Source of the DNA: Rhea pennata
Taxonomy: Eukaryota > Chordata > Aves > Rheiformes > Rheidae
Direction of reading: 5' to 3'
Assembly (NCBI RefSeq): GCF_028389875.1
Contig: NC_084702.1
Location: 70,281,582-70,345,581 of the forward strand
Length of the DNA: 64,000 nucleotides
The notes below the pieces were generated by a model that made no database searches, was not told where the DNA came from, and saw only the letters and a program-made list of their open reading frames with translations. This document shows positions 28,355 through 38,066 of this stretch, one piece after another (the stretch's first letter is position 1; each line of letters begins with the position of its first letter). The position numbers and the translations under genes are program-made.

Positions 28355-29065
28355 CCTTTTCGGAGGGAATGTGACCACATTGGGGACACAGTAAATTAAA
28401 TCCTTAGTTATCTGTAGACAGTCTTCACAGGGCTTACAGCGGTGTGAACCTCTCTTCATTGTAGACTTTGTTACTGGATACTTTCCACTTCGGTAAGGGA
28501 GGGTAAAGAATATTATGTGGAGACAGGTGCCTCCCAAGCACTGGTATCGAAGTGCCCAGGTCCTGCTTTTGTCCCCGGTTATCTCAGGATCAGCAGTGTC
28601 TGTGTGAGAGACGGAGAGCTTAACCTAGAGAGAAACACCCGCGGTTTTCACTGGCTTCGAGTAAGCAACTCCCGACTTTGCTTGCTTGTTGTTTCTGTAG
28701 AGGGAAATAAGTTAAGTATGAAGGAATAAACATTTAAATCACCTTCTCAATACTGAAAGGAAAAACAACCGAGGAAAAAAATCTGCCCTGCATAGTTCTC
28801 TTGCTGGAATATAGTAATTGCACAGTGGCACCTAGAGCAGAGAAATAATCTTGATTTTGGTAGTTCACAGTACATACAACAGACTGTAGTGACAGGTGAG
28901 GAAGACTTCAGAGAACTTCTGAGAAACCTCAAAGTTTTCTGAGTAATAGTCCATCGGTAGCCTTCTCCTGAGTTCTGGCCAGCCTATCAAAAGGGTTAAG
29001 AGCTTAATCATAGCTAATTTGTATATGGCATTCTGCATTTTTTTAACTATTAGGACCTTCATATT
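21361..29065. other. 5' intergenic DNA between the CpG-rich patch and the CCBE1 promoter
   Basis: No recognised gene. The stretch 23100-23560 is moderately GC-rich with a 149-codon open frame (23053-23502) that matches nothing known to me. A short C run lies near 24431-24438, a poly(A) run at about 27330-27345 and a T run at 27479-27494. Around 22754-22785 the sequence TCTGAATTTGGCCC with a nearby TTCAATG resembles pieces of an old sauropsid repeat (weak). Confidence 0.55.
28318..28351 (+). repeat. Poly(A) tract, 34 bp
   Basis: An uninterrupted run of A in the 5' intergenic DNA, about 1.3 kb before the CpG island. No recognisable retroposed sequence precedes it and no flanking direct repeat was found by eye. 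Confidence 0.9.
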
Positions 29066-29175
29066 ACATATTTAGAAAACTGAGGCATGGAGGGGGGAAG
29101 TGATTAATTCAAATGCTACCAGTAGCAGAGCCAAAAATAGGGGATAGGTTGCTCAAGTCCTCGCACACCCCTTTA
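29066..29175 (+). mobile_element. MIR-like SINE fragment
   Basis: The sequence AGAAAACTGAGGCATGGAGG, GGGAAGTGATTAATTCAAAT and then AGTAGCAGAGCCAAAAATAG follows the MIR core order GGAAACTGAGGC...AAGTGACTTGCTCAAGGTCA...AGTGGCAGAGCCGGGATT. It ends about 470 bases before the CCBE1 CpG island. MIR-type elements are old and some are used as enhancers, but no such role is shown here. Confidence 0.6.
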
Positions 29176-29179
29176 TTAC

Positions 29180-29639
29180 TTCTGCAGGGTTAGTATAGGA
29201 GTTACAATCCATTGCTTGGATATCTCTGTTTTTTTGGCTGTAAAACAAGGTTATTTATGCTATAGGTGGAAGTGCTAGTAAGGCTAAGTCACTGACCCTT
29301 CATTGCCCAAACTGTTTCATGTTTATAGGGGGTTTATGTTCTGATCAAAACCAATGCATTGGCCGAACGCTTCCGAAAGACATCGTCTTTTTGCAGGTTT
29401 CTTCTCCTTCTCCCAGACAGTTTAACCATGAGAACAGGATATGATACAATGAGCCAGACCTGATGCACTACTTTATCAAAGTCTGTTGTTGCTGATCTCC
29501 CTTTTTATGAATGGCGGGGAAGCGGCAGCCGTACACAAGGATAAACAACAGTCACAGCAGAGAGGCTTTGAACTGCTCTGTTCCTTTGGGAAAGAGATTT
29601 AAGATAAAGCTGAATCTGGAAAGCATCAGTGATGGTGCA
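29180..29639. other. Proximal upstream DNA before the CCBE1 CpG island
   Basis: Moderately AT-rich sequence directly upstream of the CpG island. No gene or repeat is recognised. It could include distal promoter elements of CCBE1, but nothing specific can be claimed. Confidence 0.4.
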
Positions 29640-29801
29640 CCGGGAGCTGCTTGTCACCCCGACGGCTTCGGACCTTTCCCTCTCCATCGCTTTCTGCCCC
29701 GTTCACCCCGTGGTGCCTCATCCCGACCCCCCGCACCTTTCCTGCGTGGGGCTGCGGAGGGGGGCGCAGGTCCTGCCCCGCAGCGCGCCGCCGGCGCCCC
29801 A

Positions 29802-29974
29802 CACATCTGCCGCGGCTCCGCCACATCTGGACGCGGCGCCCCGGGCCCGCCCGCCTTTCCCGGGACGTGTCCGTCGGGACGTGTCCGCCGGCCCCGCCGC
29901 GCGCGGGCCCCGCCGCGGGGCCGCATCTGCCGGCACATCTGGGCGGGCGCGGCCCCTCCCCGCGGGCACATCTG
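29802..29974 (+). promoter_or_regulatory. Array of CACATCTG E-box octamers in the CCBE1 promoter
   Basis: The octamer CACATCTG occurs four times, at 29802-29809, 29822-29829, 29934-29941 and 29967-29974. A one-base variant, CGCATCTG, lies at 29922-29929. CATCTG is an E-box core (CANNTG) of the type bound by basic helix-loop-helix proteins. The surroundings are almost pure G and C, so the AT-containing octamers stand out. All five are in the same orientation, 110-285 bases before the start codon. Binding is inferred, not shown. Confidence 0.55.
29861..29887 (+). promoter_or_regulatory. Tandem 13-mer with ACGTG core (HRE/XBP1-like)
   Basis: The 13-mer CGGGACGTGTCCG occurs twice, at 29861-29873 and 29875-29887, with a period of 14. 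Each copy carries ACGTG, the core used by HIF and by some bZIP factors such as XBP1 and ATF6. The pair sits between the two groups of CACATCTG octamers. The sequence duplication is certain; the factor assignment is a guess. Confidence 0.45.
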
Positions 29975-30085
29975 GCGGCGGCGGGGGGCGGCCCCGCGGC
30001 GGGCGGGAGGAGCGGCGGCCGGCGCAGCCCCGCCGCCGGCCGGGGCGGGCAGAGCCGGCGCGGCGCGCAGGGGAGAGGCGGCCCG

Positions 30086-30180
30086 ATGGGGCGGCCGGCC
30101 CGCAGCCTGGCCCCGCTCCTGCTGCTCCTGGCGCTGGGGCACGCCTGGACCTACCGGGAGGAGCCCCAGGACGGCGACAG
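30086..30180 (+). CDS. CCBE1: CCBE1 exon 1 (coding part): signal peptide and N-terminal linker
   Basis: This is the first coding exon of collagen and calcium-binding EGF domain-containing protein 1, a secreted matrix-associated protein that helps ADAMTS3 process VEGF-C and is needed for lymphatic growth (established for the family). It reads 31 codons plus two bases. MGRPARS is followed by a leucine-rich hydrophobic core (about residues 8-18), a likely signal-peptidase site near GHA-W, then [11 protein letters not shown]. The core and TYREEP-DGDR closely resemble the human CCBE1 N-terminus as I remember it. The exon ends CGAC AG before a GTGGGT donor, leaving phase 2, which joins exon 2 to complete an Arg codon. 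The start was chosen because it sits immediately before the signal peptide. Its Kozak context is modest (C at -3, G at +4). The frame stays open upstream to an ATG at 29651, so a longer N-terminus cannot be excluded. The 5' UTR and transcription start are not visible from sequence alone. Confidence 0.93.
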
Positions 30181-30294
30181 GTGGGTGCCGCCGCCGCCCT
30201 CCCGCAGCTCCCGCTCTCCTGCCTGTCCCCGCCATCCACCACCTTCTTTTTCTTTCTTTCTTTTTTTTTTTTTTTTCGTTTCGCCCTCTCGCAG
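30181..30294 (+). other. CCBE1: CCBE1 intron 1 (114 bp)
   Basis: This is a very short GT-AG intron between the two CCBE1 exons. It begins GTGGGTGCCG and ends CCCTCTCGCAG. A long pyrimidine tract (about 30242-30291, mostly TTTC and T runs) precedes the acceptor. Removing it joins AG from exon 1 to G from exon 2 as an Arg codon and keeps the CCBE1 reading frame. The intron lies wholly inside the CpG island. Length variation in the T tract between individuals would be expected. Confidence 0.9.
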
Positions 30295-30375
30295 GGAAGT
30301 TTGCTCCGAGAACAAAATCGCCACCACCCGGTACCCCTGCCTGAAGCCCACGGGCGAGCTCACCACCTGCTTCAG
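30295..30375 (+). CDS. CCBE1: CCBE1 exon 2: first cysteine-rich segment
   Basis: Second coding exon of CCBE1, 81 bases, phase 2 at both ends. After the shared Arg codon it reads [15 protein letters not shown], then [11 protein letters not shown], and ends in AG before a GTGAGA donor, a near-consensus splice site. Three cysteines are present. The KIATT, YPCLK and GELTTC blocks match the human protein segment before the KKCCKGYKF exon as I remember it. This segment lies before the calcium-binding EGF domain in the mature secreted protein. The remaining domains (EGF-like, calcium-binding EGF, two collagen-like stretches) are encoded by exons beyond the right end of the window. I searched the + strand after 30376 for a CCKGYKFVLGQC-type exon and saw none, so the gene is partial here because of window length and not because of a break. 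Confidence 0.93.
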
Positions 30376-30450
30376 GTGAGAGCGGCGGGCTGGGAACGCG
30401 GCGCGGCGGGCGGCATGCGTGTGCGCGGCTCGTGGCGGCAGCGGCCGGGC

Positions 30451-30479
30451 GGGGGGGGGGGGGGGGGACACGCGTGTCC
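30451..30479 (+). repeat. 17-base G run joined to a 14-bp perfect palindrome
   Basis: Seventeen G residues (30451-30467) run into GGACACGCGTGTCC (30466-30479), a perfect palindrome. It lies 75 bases into CCBE1 intron 2, at the 3' side of the CpG island. Long G runs can form quadruplexes on the non-template strand. Confidence 0.9.
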
Positions 30480-31269
30480 GCGGCGCGGGCTGGGGCCACC
30501 TCCTGCCGTCTACCTCTGCCCTGCGCCGCCGAGGGCTGCGGCCGGCTGCCCAGCCGGCATCTCTGGTGGCTTTTGCCCGAGCGAAAGGTTTTAGTAACCG
30601 GGCAGCAAACGTCACCTCGACAAAGGCACCGGTGGAAAGGATGTGTGTGTTCGTGGGTTGCCTCTTTTGAGCTGTCAGGTATTGATACAGTCTCTGAGAA
30701 AGGCTTCCTCTGACCTGGATGGATACATCTAAGAGTACATGTAGCTGCTTCAATTACAGTAAAATCAGTGAAGTCAGCTGGATTCATCCTGCCCAGAAGA
30801 CATTTACTTTTAGGTGGATGAATCATACCCTCAGAATGAATAACTTCTTCAGCAACCAGCTGGGAGGGAGACTTCAGCATAGGTCTCTCAGACTAAGACA
30901 GATGAATCCAACCCTGAGTTTTCATTTTTCGGTTGTGTATTTGAGAAATATCATCTGTTTTCAGAAGAATTTTAAAGCTGTTTTAATGGTGACAAATGTC
31001 CCAGAACACTTGACAGTAGATGTGTTTTTTGAGAAAAGTACACAAAGAACAAGCACACTCATATCACTTTCCTGATGTGCTCTGATTATTCCCGTCCCTG
31101 AGAGACATGTTTAATCTGTGATAGTTGCTTCTTGGGAGAGGTTACCTTGTGGAAGCAGCTGTGCTCTGCGTGGGTATGCATGCAAGCATGTGTGTGAAGC
31201 CATTGCATATATCAGAAATGTGTTAAAGCACATTGATGCTCATGAAAAGTGCCATGGAAATCAACAAAC

Positions 31270-31321
31270 GAGAGACATTTAAAAGCTGGTCTTAATTGAG
31301 AGACACTTAAAGGCTGGTCCT
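31270..31321 (+). repeat. Short tandem duplication, period 28
   Basis: GAGAGACATTTAAAAGCTGG (from 31270) is followed by GAGAGACACTTAAAGGCTGG (from 31298), with two differences in 20 and four extra spacer bases. It leads directly into a pyrimidine tract. Confidence 0.8.
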
Positions 31322-31373
31322 TTCTTCTTCTTCTTCTTCTTCTCTCTCTCTCTCTCTCTTTTTTTTTTTTCCT
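31321..31373 (+). repeat. Polypyrimidine (TTC)n(TC)n(T)n tract
   Basis: A pure pyrimidine stretch of 53 bases made of TTC, then TC, then T runs in CCBE1 intron 2, about 950 bases after exon 2. Mirror-symmetric pyrimidine tracts of this kind can form triplex DNA. Confidence 0.9.
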
Positions 31374-34300
31374 CCATCACTTCTATCAGTGAAACTTCAT
31401 TTCTATCCACTACGTTTTCTGCTTGGCATAAATACTGGAGCGATCTGAAAACGCGGTGCAGTAGGGTGCTGCCTCGCTCACGCACCGGGGGCTCATTCAC
31501 CCGCTCTGGTAGCTGGGCAGCCACGGCCAAACGTATTATGCAGTTCTCAGCGGGGGCAGCATCCTTATGTGCCCTACGAAGGATTATGTGGGGACCAGAG
31601 ACCTTCCTGGGTTCCCTCAGCCTCGCGGCCGAATCCTGCTCTCTCTCTGCTTGCCCTGGGAAGGTGGGGCGGGTTTTAGGCAGCTCTGTAGCACACGGGA
31701 GTGCTCAGCATGCTCTGGAGAGAGGCAGTGCAGAAGGCTTGGAGAGCAGGAGTGCCCTTGGGGGAACTCCCAGCCCGTCTGTGGTTCGGCAGCAGGGCTT
31801 GGGGGTGGATGGGGCTGCTCTGAGAGGAAGCGGAGAGTTACCAAAGGAGAAGGGCAGGAGCGGAGGGAGCCGCACAAAGATGGTGCACGCGTGGCCTTCC
31901 CTCTAGTTACGTCCTCCCTGCTGCGTGTCCCCAGGTCTGTCTGTCAAAGTGCTTCCACTTTGGGTGTAATAGATGGAGATTTTGCAGGCTCTGCCAGCTG
32001 CTGTGGGTCACCGTGCAAAGAAAGCAGGGACCTGTCCAGCTGCCAACCCCCCTTGTACTTTCTTTCATCCTCGCTGAGGTACTGCTGACCTTTGGGCTCG
32101 GGTTCTGCTGAGTCTCTCCTCCTCCTCAGCTCTCCCCTCTCCCCAATCCGAAGCAGCATTGACCATCCCAGACTGCGAGTTAGGGTCTCCAAATCAGGGG
32201 GTTGCCCTCTCGGTCAAGGGTTTGGGGGTGATATTTTCAAATGTTGTCTATAACTATGACTGTCTTGATTTAAAAAGACAAAATCCGTTTCCATGTAATA
32301 GCATGTTTTCAAGGGCTAGGGATCCAAGTCAAAGCATGCCACGAAACTTGCAGTGCCTTCCTCAGAGCAGGTAGCAAAGGCTGGGGTGAGGAACACCACT
32401 GGCACGGGGCAGCAGCTCTGCAATGACGGTACGTGGCTCTTCACACTTGCTGGGCCTGATCTTGCACAGAGAACATGTCTGTGCTGCTAAACTCACTCAT
32501 CTGAGTTCCCTGATGCTCTGGCAGGGACCAGCAGCAGCCACCCGTTGTAATGAAGCTGAAGGTGAAGAGTATCCCAGCTGCTCCTGGTAGCCAGGTGTGC
32601 CTCCAGCAGGCACGAGAACATAACTCCCGCAGGACACATCTGCATTTAAGACTTGTCGATATTTCTAGGCTGACATAAGGTGGCAGGAAGCGCATGCAAT
32701 TGTTGGCTAAGCCTGCGGCGTCTCGAGGCGGGTTGTGCTTCATAGGACATTCAGGTACTTTGGGATCCAGTTCTCGAGTTTGGAATGATGGCAAACGTTC
32801 TGAATACTTCAGGTGGAAAGGGAACTCAAAAGAACTGTGGTTTTGGAAAATTTTCATTTTATATTCCTGAGAAACTTAATTTCAGTATTCTAATAATTAC
32901 TCTTACAAAATTTTATTCTTTTATTTACCTAGTCTGTTTTTTTGCACTACTTCATTATGGCAATAGTTCTACATAACATAGTACTTGAAATACACTGTTA
33001 GAGATAGCTGCTGACATTAGGTATCTTTTAAAACTATTTAGTATTAGCATACACATCTAATTTATTTTCTAGGCCAAAGTGTCTTTTTGTGCAGAACGGA
33101 AACAATTTGACACAAACTTTATATGATGTCATAACATGCCAGGCATAGGGCAATATGCACTGCTACTACTGATACACTATGCAAATATGCAAACAAAAGA
33201 GGAATATATTTCATGTCTAATATTAAAATTTCTAAATGAAACAGATTTTCCAAAACATAAATTCTTGACTGAAGACAATTTCATCCTTTTTTCTTCCCTC
33301 CTGCTGTGTTTTTTTGTCTGTTTTTTGGAAAATCAGCGTGTTTGCAGAACACTTCAATAAAAATATTTCTTGAAAATTTTTTTAGCAGATTTACTCATAA
33401 ATAAAGATGAGCCAAAAACAGGGCCAAGCCAAAAGTGGGGCCAAGCACTGAAAATATATTGGCATTTTTCCCTGTGGTCATAGCAACCTTGTACATAATT
33501 AGATGTATTTTTCCTTTTTGAATGTGTGCAGTCTGGCCCTTGGCTTGATTTGATTTGTATTTTTTTAGATGTCCTCTGTATTTATTTTCATAAGAGTACA
33601 GAGGAACAGATGCAAAAAGAAGTTGGAGCTTGTAAAGTATCTTTTCAGCACAAATCTTGTTTAAACTCCTCTATGCAGAAGTGCATAAAATATCCTATAC
33701 CAACATCGTGTAGGTAAAGTGAATGAGTCCTGGGGATTTAAGACTGTAACAGTCTTGAAAGATTTTGAATTCTCGCTGAATGCAAAATTGCAGCTGAAAT
33801 AGATGAAACCTGGGCAGCGTGCAAGAGAGCATGAGGCCCCAATTAAGTGTTTCTGCCCTCTCAGTGGTTTGAAAGTCATCTTAACCTGCTTAACTCCTTC
33901 AAATAGACTTTTAAACAGTTTGTTGGCATGTTGAATTACACAAACAGGGCTGAAGTTTTCTTCAGCACCTCCCTGTGTGTTACATGGCTTGATTTTTTTT
34001 TTTTTCTTTTTACATCTTGATGGTAGTCCTTTTACATTGCAGATTGGCATTTTCTCTGCAAACGCTGCAACATCCTGGTGACACAGGATTGCCCGAACTG
34101 TGGCCCTCTGCTCAGTGACGATTGTGGGTGTTTCCACGAGAAAAAGCAGCGGCTGCAATAGGCAGCCCCTGGCCCTCTCTGAGTTCCCATCACAGTATAG
34201 CAGGGGTTATGTCACTTCCAAGTTCAGGGGGCTGAGTCTGTAACGTAATCTGGTGTAATTAAGTCAGGAAGCAGCCTAAAATTTAATTATTGGTGTTGCC

Positions 34301-34704
34301 CACTTTTAAATACTGGCAAAACCCGGTCACACAATGAACTGCTGTGTATTGAGAGAGATAAATCTTATATTAAGTTAGAATTCAATGGGAGATTGGCTAT
34401 TAATTATAATAAATATGTTTCTGATTGAAAATATTCAGACTTAACAGAAACAGTTGCTAGTAGGAAGTTGTTTGTCAGGCGCAAGTCATAGGGAGATTCA
34501 AGCATGAAACAGATGCGACCGTGAGGGTGTTTGTGTCCCCACATTAAGTAAACCCCGTTGTACACTAGATAATTAAATATTGTTGTAAGGTGGTTTGAAA
34601 TAAACAGTCTTGCTCCTTTTGAGGAATTTTTGATAAGAGTAATGGGCTAAATCGATAAAACTAGCATGCGGATAGGGATAGTGTCCATCATGCTTGAATG
34701 ATCC

Positions 34705-34770
34705 TTGCTCCGAATCAGGCAGATGGGCATTTGAACCTGGATCTGTGCATCCCAGATGAATACTCTGGCT
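34705..34770 (+). repeat. Possible ancient sauropsid interspersed repeat fragment
   Basis: The stretch GGGCATTTGAACCTGGATCT then CATCCCAGATGAATACTCTG and GGCTACTG resembles a tRNA-like phrase (TTTGAACCTGGGTCTCCCACATCCC...GAGTACTCTAACCACTGGGCTA) that I remember as common in old turtle, crocodile and bird repeats. The family name is not certain to me. Confidence 0.35.
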
Positions 34771-34982
34771 ACTGTCTTAGTGGGCAAAGAGCTTCCCCCA
34801 CACACACCTTTATTTAATCTAAACTATTAGTCTAATTTCTTCTCAACTTGCAAATAATATTTAGTTGCCCAAATAGAACCTTTTTTCTTAAGAAAGAGAC
34901 TGCTCACCTGGGGAGAAAAGTTCTCAGTTATCCAGCTTTCTCAGTGAGATCGTGGTGAGCGCTCTTTGCAAGTGGAGGGCAT

Positions 34983-35064
34983 GAGATCCTTGGGGGACTG
35001 ATGATGCAAAATTGTATGTGTGTGAGGTCCTCAAGGGACAGATGATGCATAATTATACGTGTGT
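34983..35064 (+). repeat. Diverged 41-bp tandem duplication
   Basis: Two adjacent 41-base units (34983-35023 and 35024-35064) share 33 of 41 positions by direct comparison. Both start GAGRTCCT, contain GATGATGCA and end in GTGTGT. The divergence implies an old duplication. Confidence 0.85.
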
Positions 35065-35737
35065 AACGGCTGAAGCCATTCCTGCTCCTGCCTTCTGCTG
35101 GACTAGCAGGGACCAGCAGATCACAAGTGGTTTGGAGTAAGGGTGTTTGGCAGAACTGTCCTGAACTGTGATAAAATCTTTACAAAGATAAAACATATGC
35201 AAATAAAGGTCGTGTTCTGAGGTTCAAACCTTGGCTCAAAAACTTGGTCAATAACTTTGCAGAATTTCCCAAGCAAAAGGTGTTTTGAATAGGGTGAAAA
35301 CGCTGTTTCAAATGTAGACTGTCAGCTTCTCCCTCTGAAAATCAGAAGCCAGAAGTGTTTTACAGAGGCCCTCACTACACTTCAGGTTTTTAATTTTGCT
35401 ATGAAAGTTTACATTACACTTCGTAACAAAAAGACAATTCAAATGCATCACAGAAAATAATAGACGTATACTTATACCCTACTTAATTCTGATGCTGACC
35501 AGAGATCACATGGCTCAAAAAGGATTTCTTTTTATGTTATTGAATTCTGATATTGCTGATGGAGACTATTGTTTTTATAGACTGTATCATTTTGCACATT
35601 CTTAAAAGATAAAAGTAATTGCAAGTTAGAGCGCAGCTATTTCACAAGGAGCAGCACTTTCACTAATGTGCCCTTAGGGACTATACTCAGTTCTTGGTTC
35701 CCAGATACTCAAAGAGCATGTTGCAGAGCTTTCCAGC

Positions 35738-35741
<4 letters not shown>

Positions 35742-35774
<33 letters not shown>

Positions 35775-35782
35775 AAGAAAGA
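35742..35782 (+). repeat. Poly(A) tract with short GAAA repeat
   Basis: A run of 31 A followed by GAAAGAAAGA in CCBE1 intron 2. It may be the decayed tail of a retroposed copy, but no source sequence is recognised before it. Confidence 0.85.
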
Positions 35783-37945
35783 GGTTATATACAATTTTGG
35801 CGCTTTCAGCTGGTGTCAAAGATTGGTCAAAGATGACACAATGTCATCTCCAGACTTTTCATTTTAGAGATTTCTTTTATTGATGCTGTTGTTTCTTCTA
35901 TGCAGTTTTGCTGAATTGTTCTAACAGAATTGAAAGAACCCTGACTGACATCATAATATAACTTTTGTAAACAAGAAATTTATCTGATTTGAGCAAAGCA
36001 GAACTTAATCTCCAGTTATCTTGCAGAGAAATGTACTGCATAGTGGGGTTCTGCTGAAAATTTAAGAGAGGATAAGATTTTGTATTCTGTTTTGGTTTTA
36101 GAAAAGTAAACATACACAACAGCTGTAATTTCACAGCTGCCAAGAGAATTTCTTTATGTTTCCACAAACTGAGAATTCTTCCTTTGCATGTAATTTAATG
36201 GTGAAGTGTCATGAACTGCTACGCCTGTGGATTTCTCAAAGTAGCATCAGCATCTGTAACATGCCCATGTATACCATCAATGCCACTAAAAAGAGGTACA
36301 GCAGTTACTTAGCAATTAGGCTGAAAACGAGGACTGTCAAACTTAGTGTACGAACCTATTTGTCCCGTACAGAAGCCTGCAATATATGTGCAGTACTGGG
36401 CCTTTCGAACTCTGTATCAAACCATCATCATGAAAAATAGTTGTTGAGCACTTCTACGATGGGGCATGTATAGGTAAGCTGTGCTGTTTGCAGGTCCTGC
36501 TGATACTAATTCTGGATGAACTCACTGGCACGATGTTCAACAGATGCAAGAACAAACATAAACATTCTGCTAGTTCAAAAGCTTTTATTGTGTTTTTGTA
36601 GAATTAAAAAGCTCTTATTGTAAATTGCCATCACAGGTAGAATTTTGTACCTATGAATAAATAAAAATTAGCCTGGGTATATCACTTGTTCACAGAACGG
36701 AGTATACTACAATGATGGTAAAACATTTGTCTCGTCTTTCCTATTTTTTCTCTCTCACTATTGCTTTCGAAGTAGCACTTTTAGGTATCTTAGCTCTGAA
36801 TCCAGTCAGTCCTTAGTTTAATTTGACTTCCTTTGCTGTGATTGCCAAGGAACCAGATTACTGTCAGTTCGTGAATTATGATGTGAATACCTGTCTGCTA
36901 AGTGCAACGCTGAAGCCATATGCGTCTTTTCTGCAGGTTTCCGTATAGCATTCATGTGGCCATGACTCTGCCTCCAATCCTAAGGCTAAGGATCTTGATT
37001 CTTACTAAATTTCAGTGAGATTAGGGACACCTAGCTCAGCTGAGATCAGATAAATATAGAAATAATATAGATTATTATATAGATTTTAATGGCTTGAGAA
37101 TAGCCTCATGCAGCAAAATGCAGTGGTGCCATGATTTAGTGTGCAGCGTCTCCTCAGTATAGATGGTTTGCCCTCAAATGAACCAGTGTAATTAATGATC
37201 TTTCAGAACATTGCATAATTACTGTGAGTGGTGAACTGAGTTAGAAATTACTACAGTTAAAGGATGAGGTCTGGCAAATAGTTGTTCACGTAGTCCGGAA
37301 GTTTTTGTTGTTCACATCAAAGCAATTTGGAGAATTTTAAAATAGGCAGCCATGAGCTGTAGGATAAGTGCCCTCCTTGGTGGTTTGATCGATAATGAAA
37401 TCCAGGTGCATTACATTATGGTTTTCATCTACAGAATATAGGGTTAAATATGAACTGACTTTCCAGGGCATTTCGTCTAGCGCAGAGACTCCAGACAAAC
37501 AGAAGAGTAGCCCCAGGGCCTCCCATGGTTGATACAAAATATATAATAAAAATAGGCTTGCAAAGGGAATATGACTTTTGTAATTATACTAAGTATTGTA
37601 TGTGCTCCCTAAGGTCGGGCGCTTTGTCCTTAAAAAAGTGATTGCCGTCCCTCTTGCTAACAGCATGACATTATTAATGCCTGTGTTACGGCTCCTATTG
37701 CGATAGAGAGCCCCTGAGCCGGATTGCTCCGAACTGACTGCGGTCAAAAGGGACAAGACAGGAAAGCGAGGAATGAAAGGATAAACGTATGGAGCAAGAA
37801 GGAAGAAAAAGGAAAGAACAAGGGCCTAGAACAGGCAGAGGATGGCTAAAGACGCAGAAAGAGAAAAAATCTATCTCGCAGGTTATAGAAGGAGGGTAGT
37901 GGCTTCCCATTAAGTAGAACCCAGACAAGCCAAACATCAGTCCAA

Positions 37946-37968
37946 AACACACACACACACACACATAT

Positions 37969-38013
<45 letters not shown>
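37946..38013 (+). repeat. Compound (CA)n microsatellite
   Basis: Two CA runs separated by TATAAAA, the longer one (from about 37972) over 40 bases. It lies in CCBE1 intron 2 and would be expected to vary between individuals. Confidence 0.95.
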
Positions 38014-38014
<1 letters not shown>

Positions 38015-38066
38015 AGGGAAGATGCCTGTTCTCCCAACCAGACTCCAAGTTAAGCTGTAGAATAAC

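Larger units (their letters stand above)
29640..30600 (+). promoter_or_regulatory. CCBE1: CpG island and promoter region of CCBE1
   Basis: A sharp change to very GC-rich, CpG-dense sequence begins near 29640 and fades near 30600, in contrast to the AT-rich DNA on both sides. It covers the region upstream of the start codon, exons 1 and 2, intron 1 and the first 200 bases of intron 2. Several GGGCGG/CCGCCC (SP1-type) boxes are visible, for example around 29845, 29943 and 29999, and there is no obvious TATA box. This is typical of a dispersed-start CpG promoter (inference). Specific motif arrays within it are listed separately. The edges are by eye. Confidence 0.8.
30376..37945 (+). other. CCBE1: CCBE1 intron 2, first part
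   Basis: Intron 2 begins at the GTGAGA donor. The first 200 bases are still CpG-rich. The stretch 31440-32150 is moderately GC-rich with several open frames up to 173 codons but no recognisable protein or splice structure. From about 32800 it becomes AT-rich. Tandem duplications, a poly(A) tract and one ancient repeat piece in this part are listed separately. I saw no exon. Confidence 0.75.

Noticed and set aside
1..29639. A search for PMAIP1 or MC4R, genes that lie upstream of CCBE1 in human
   Set aside because: No frame resembles the short BH3 protein or a seven-helix receptor. If the order is kept, they lie further away than this window reaches.
29629..30594. Other long plus-strand frames (277 and 321 codons) through the CpG island
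   Set aside because: They are out of frame with CCBE1 and run through both of its introns' splice sites. They are explained by lack of stops in GC-rich sequence.
29654..30880. A 408-codon minus-strand open frame across the CpG island
   Set aside because: It is antisense to the recognised CCBE1 exons. Its composition is Pro/Arg/Ala/Gly-rich, as any frame through CpG-dense DNA would be, because stop codons are AT-rich.
31567..32088. A 173-codon plus-strand frame in intron 2
   Set aside because: It has no recognised domain and overlaps another frame in a GC-richer stretch. Nothing suggests an exon.
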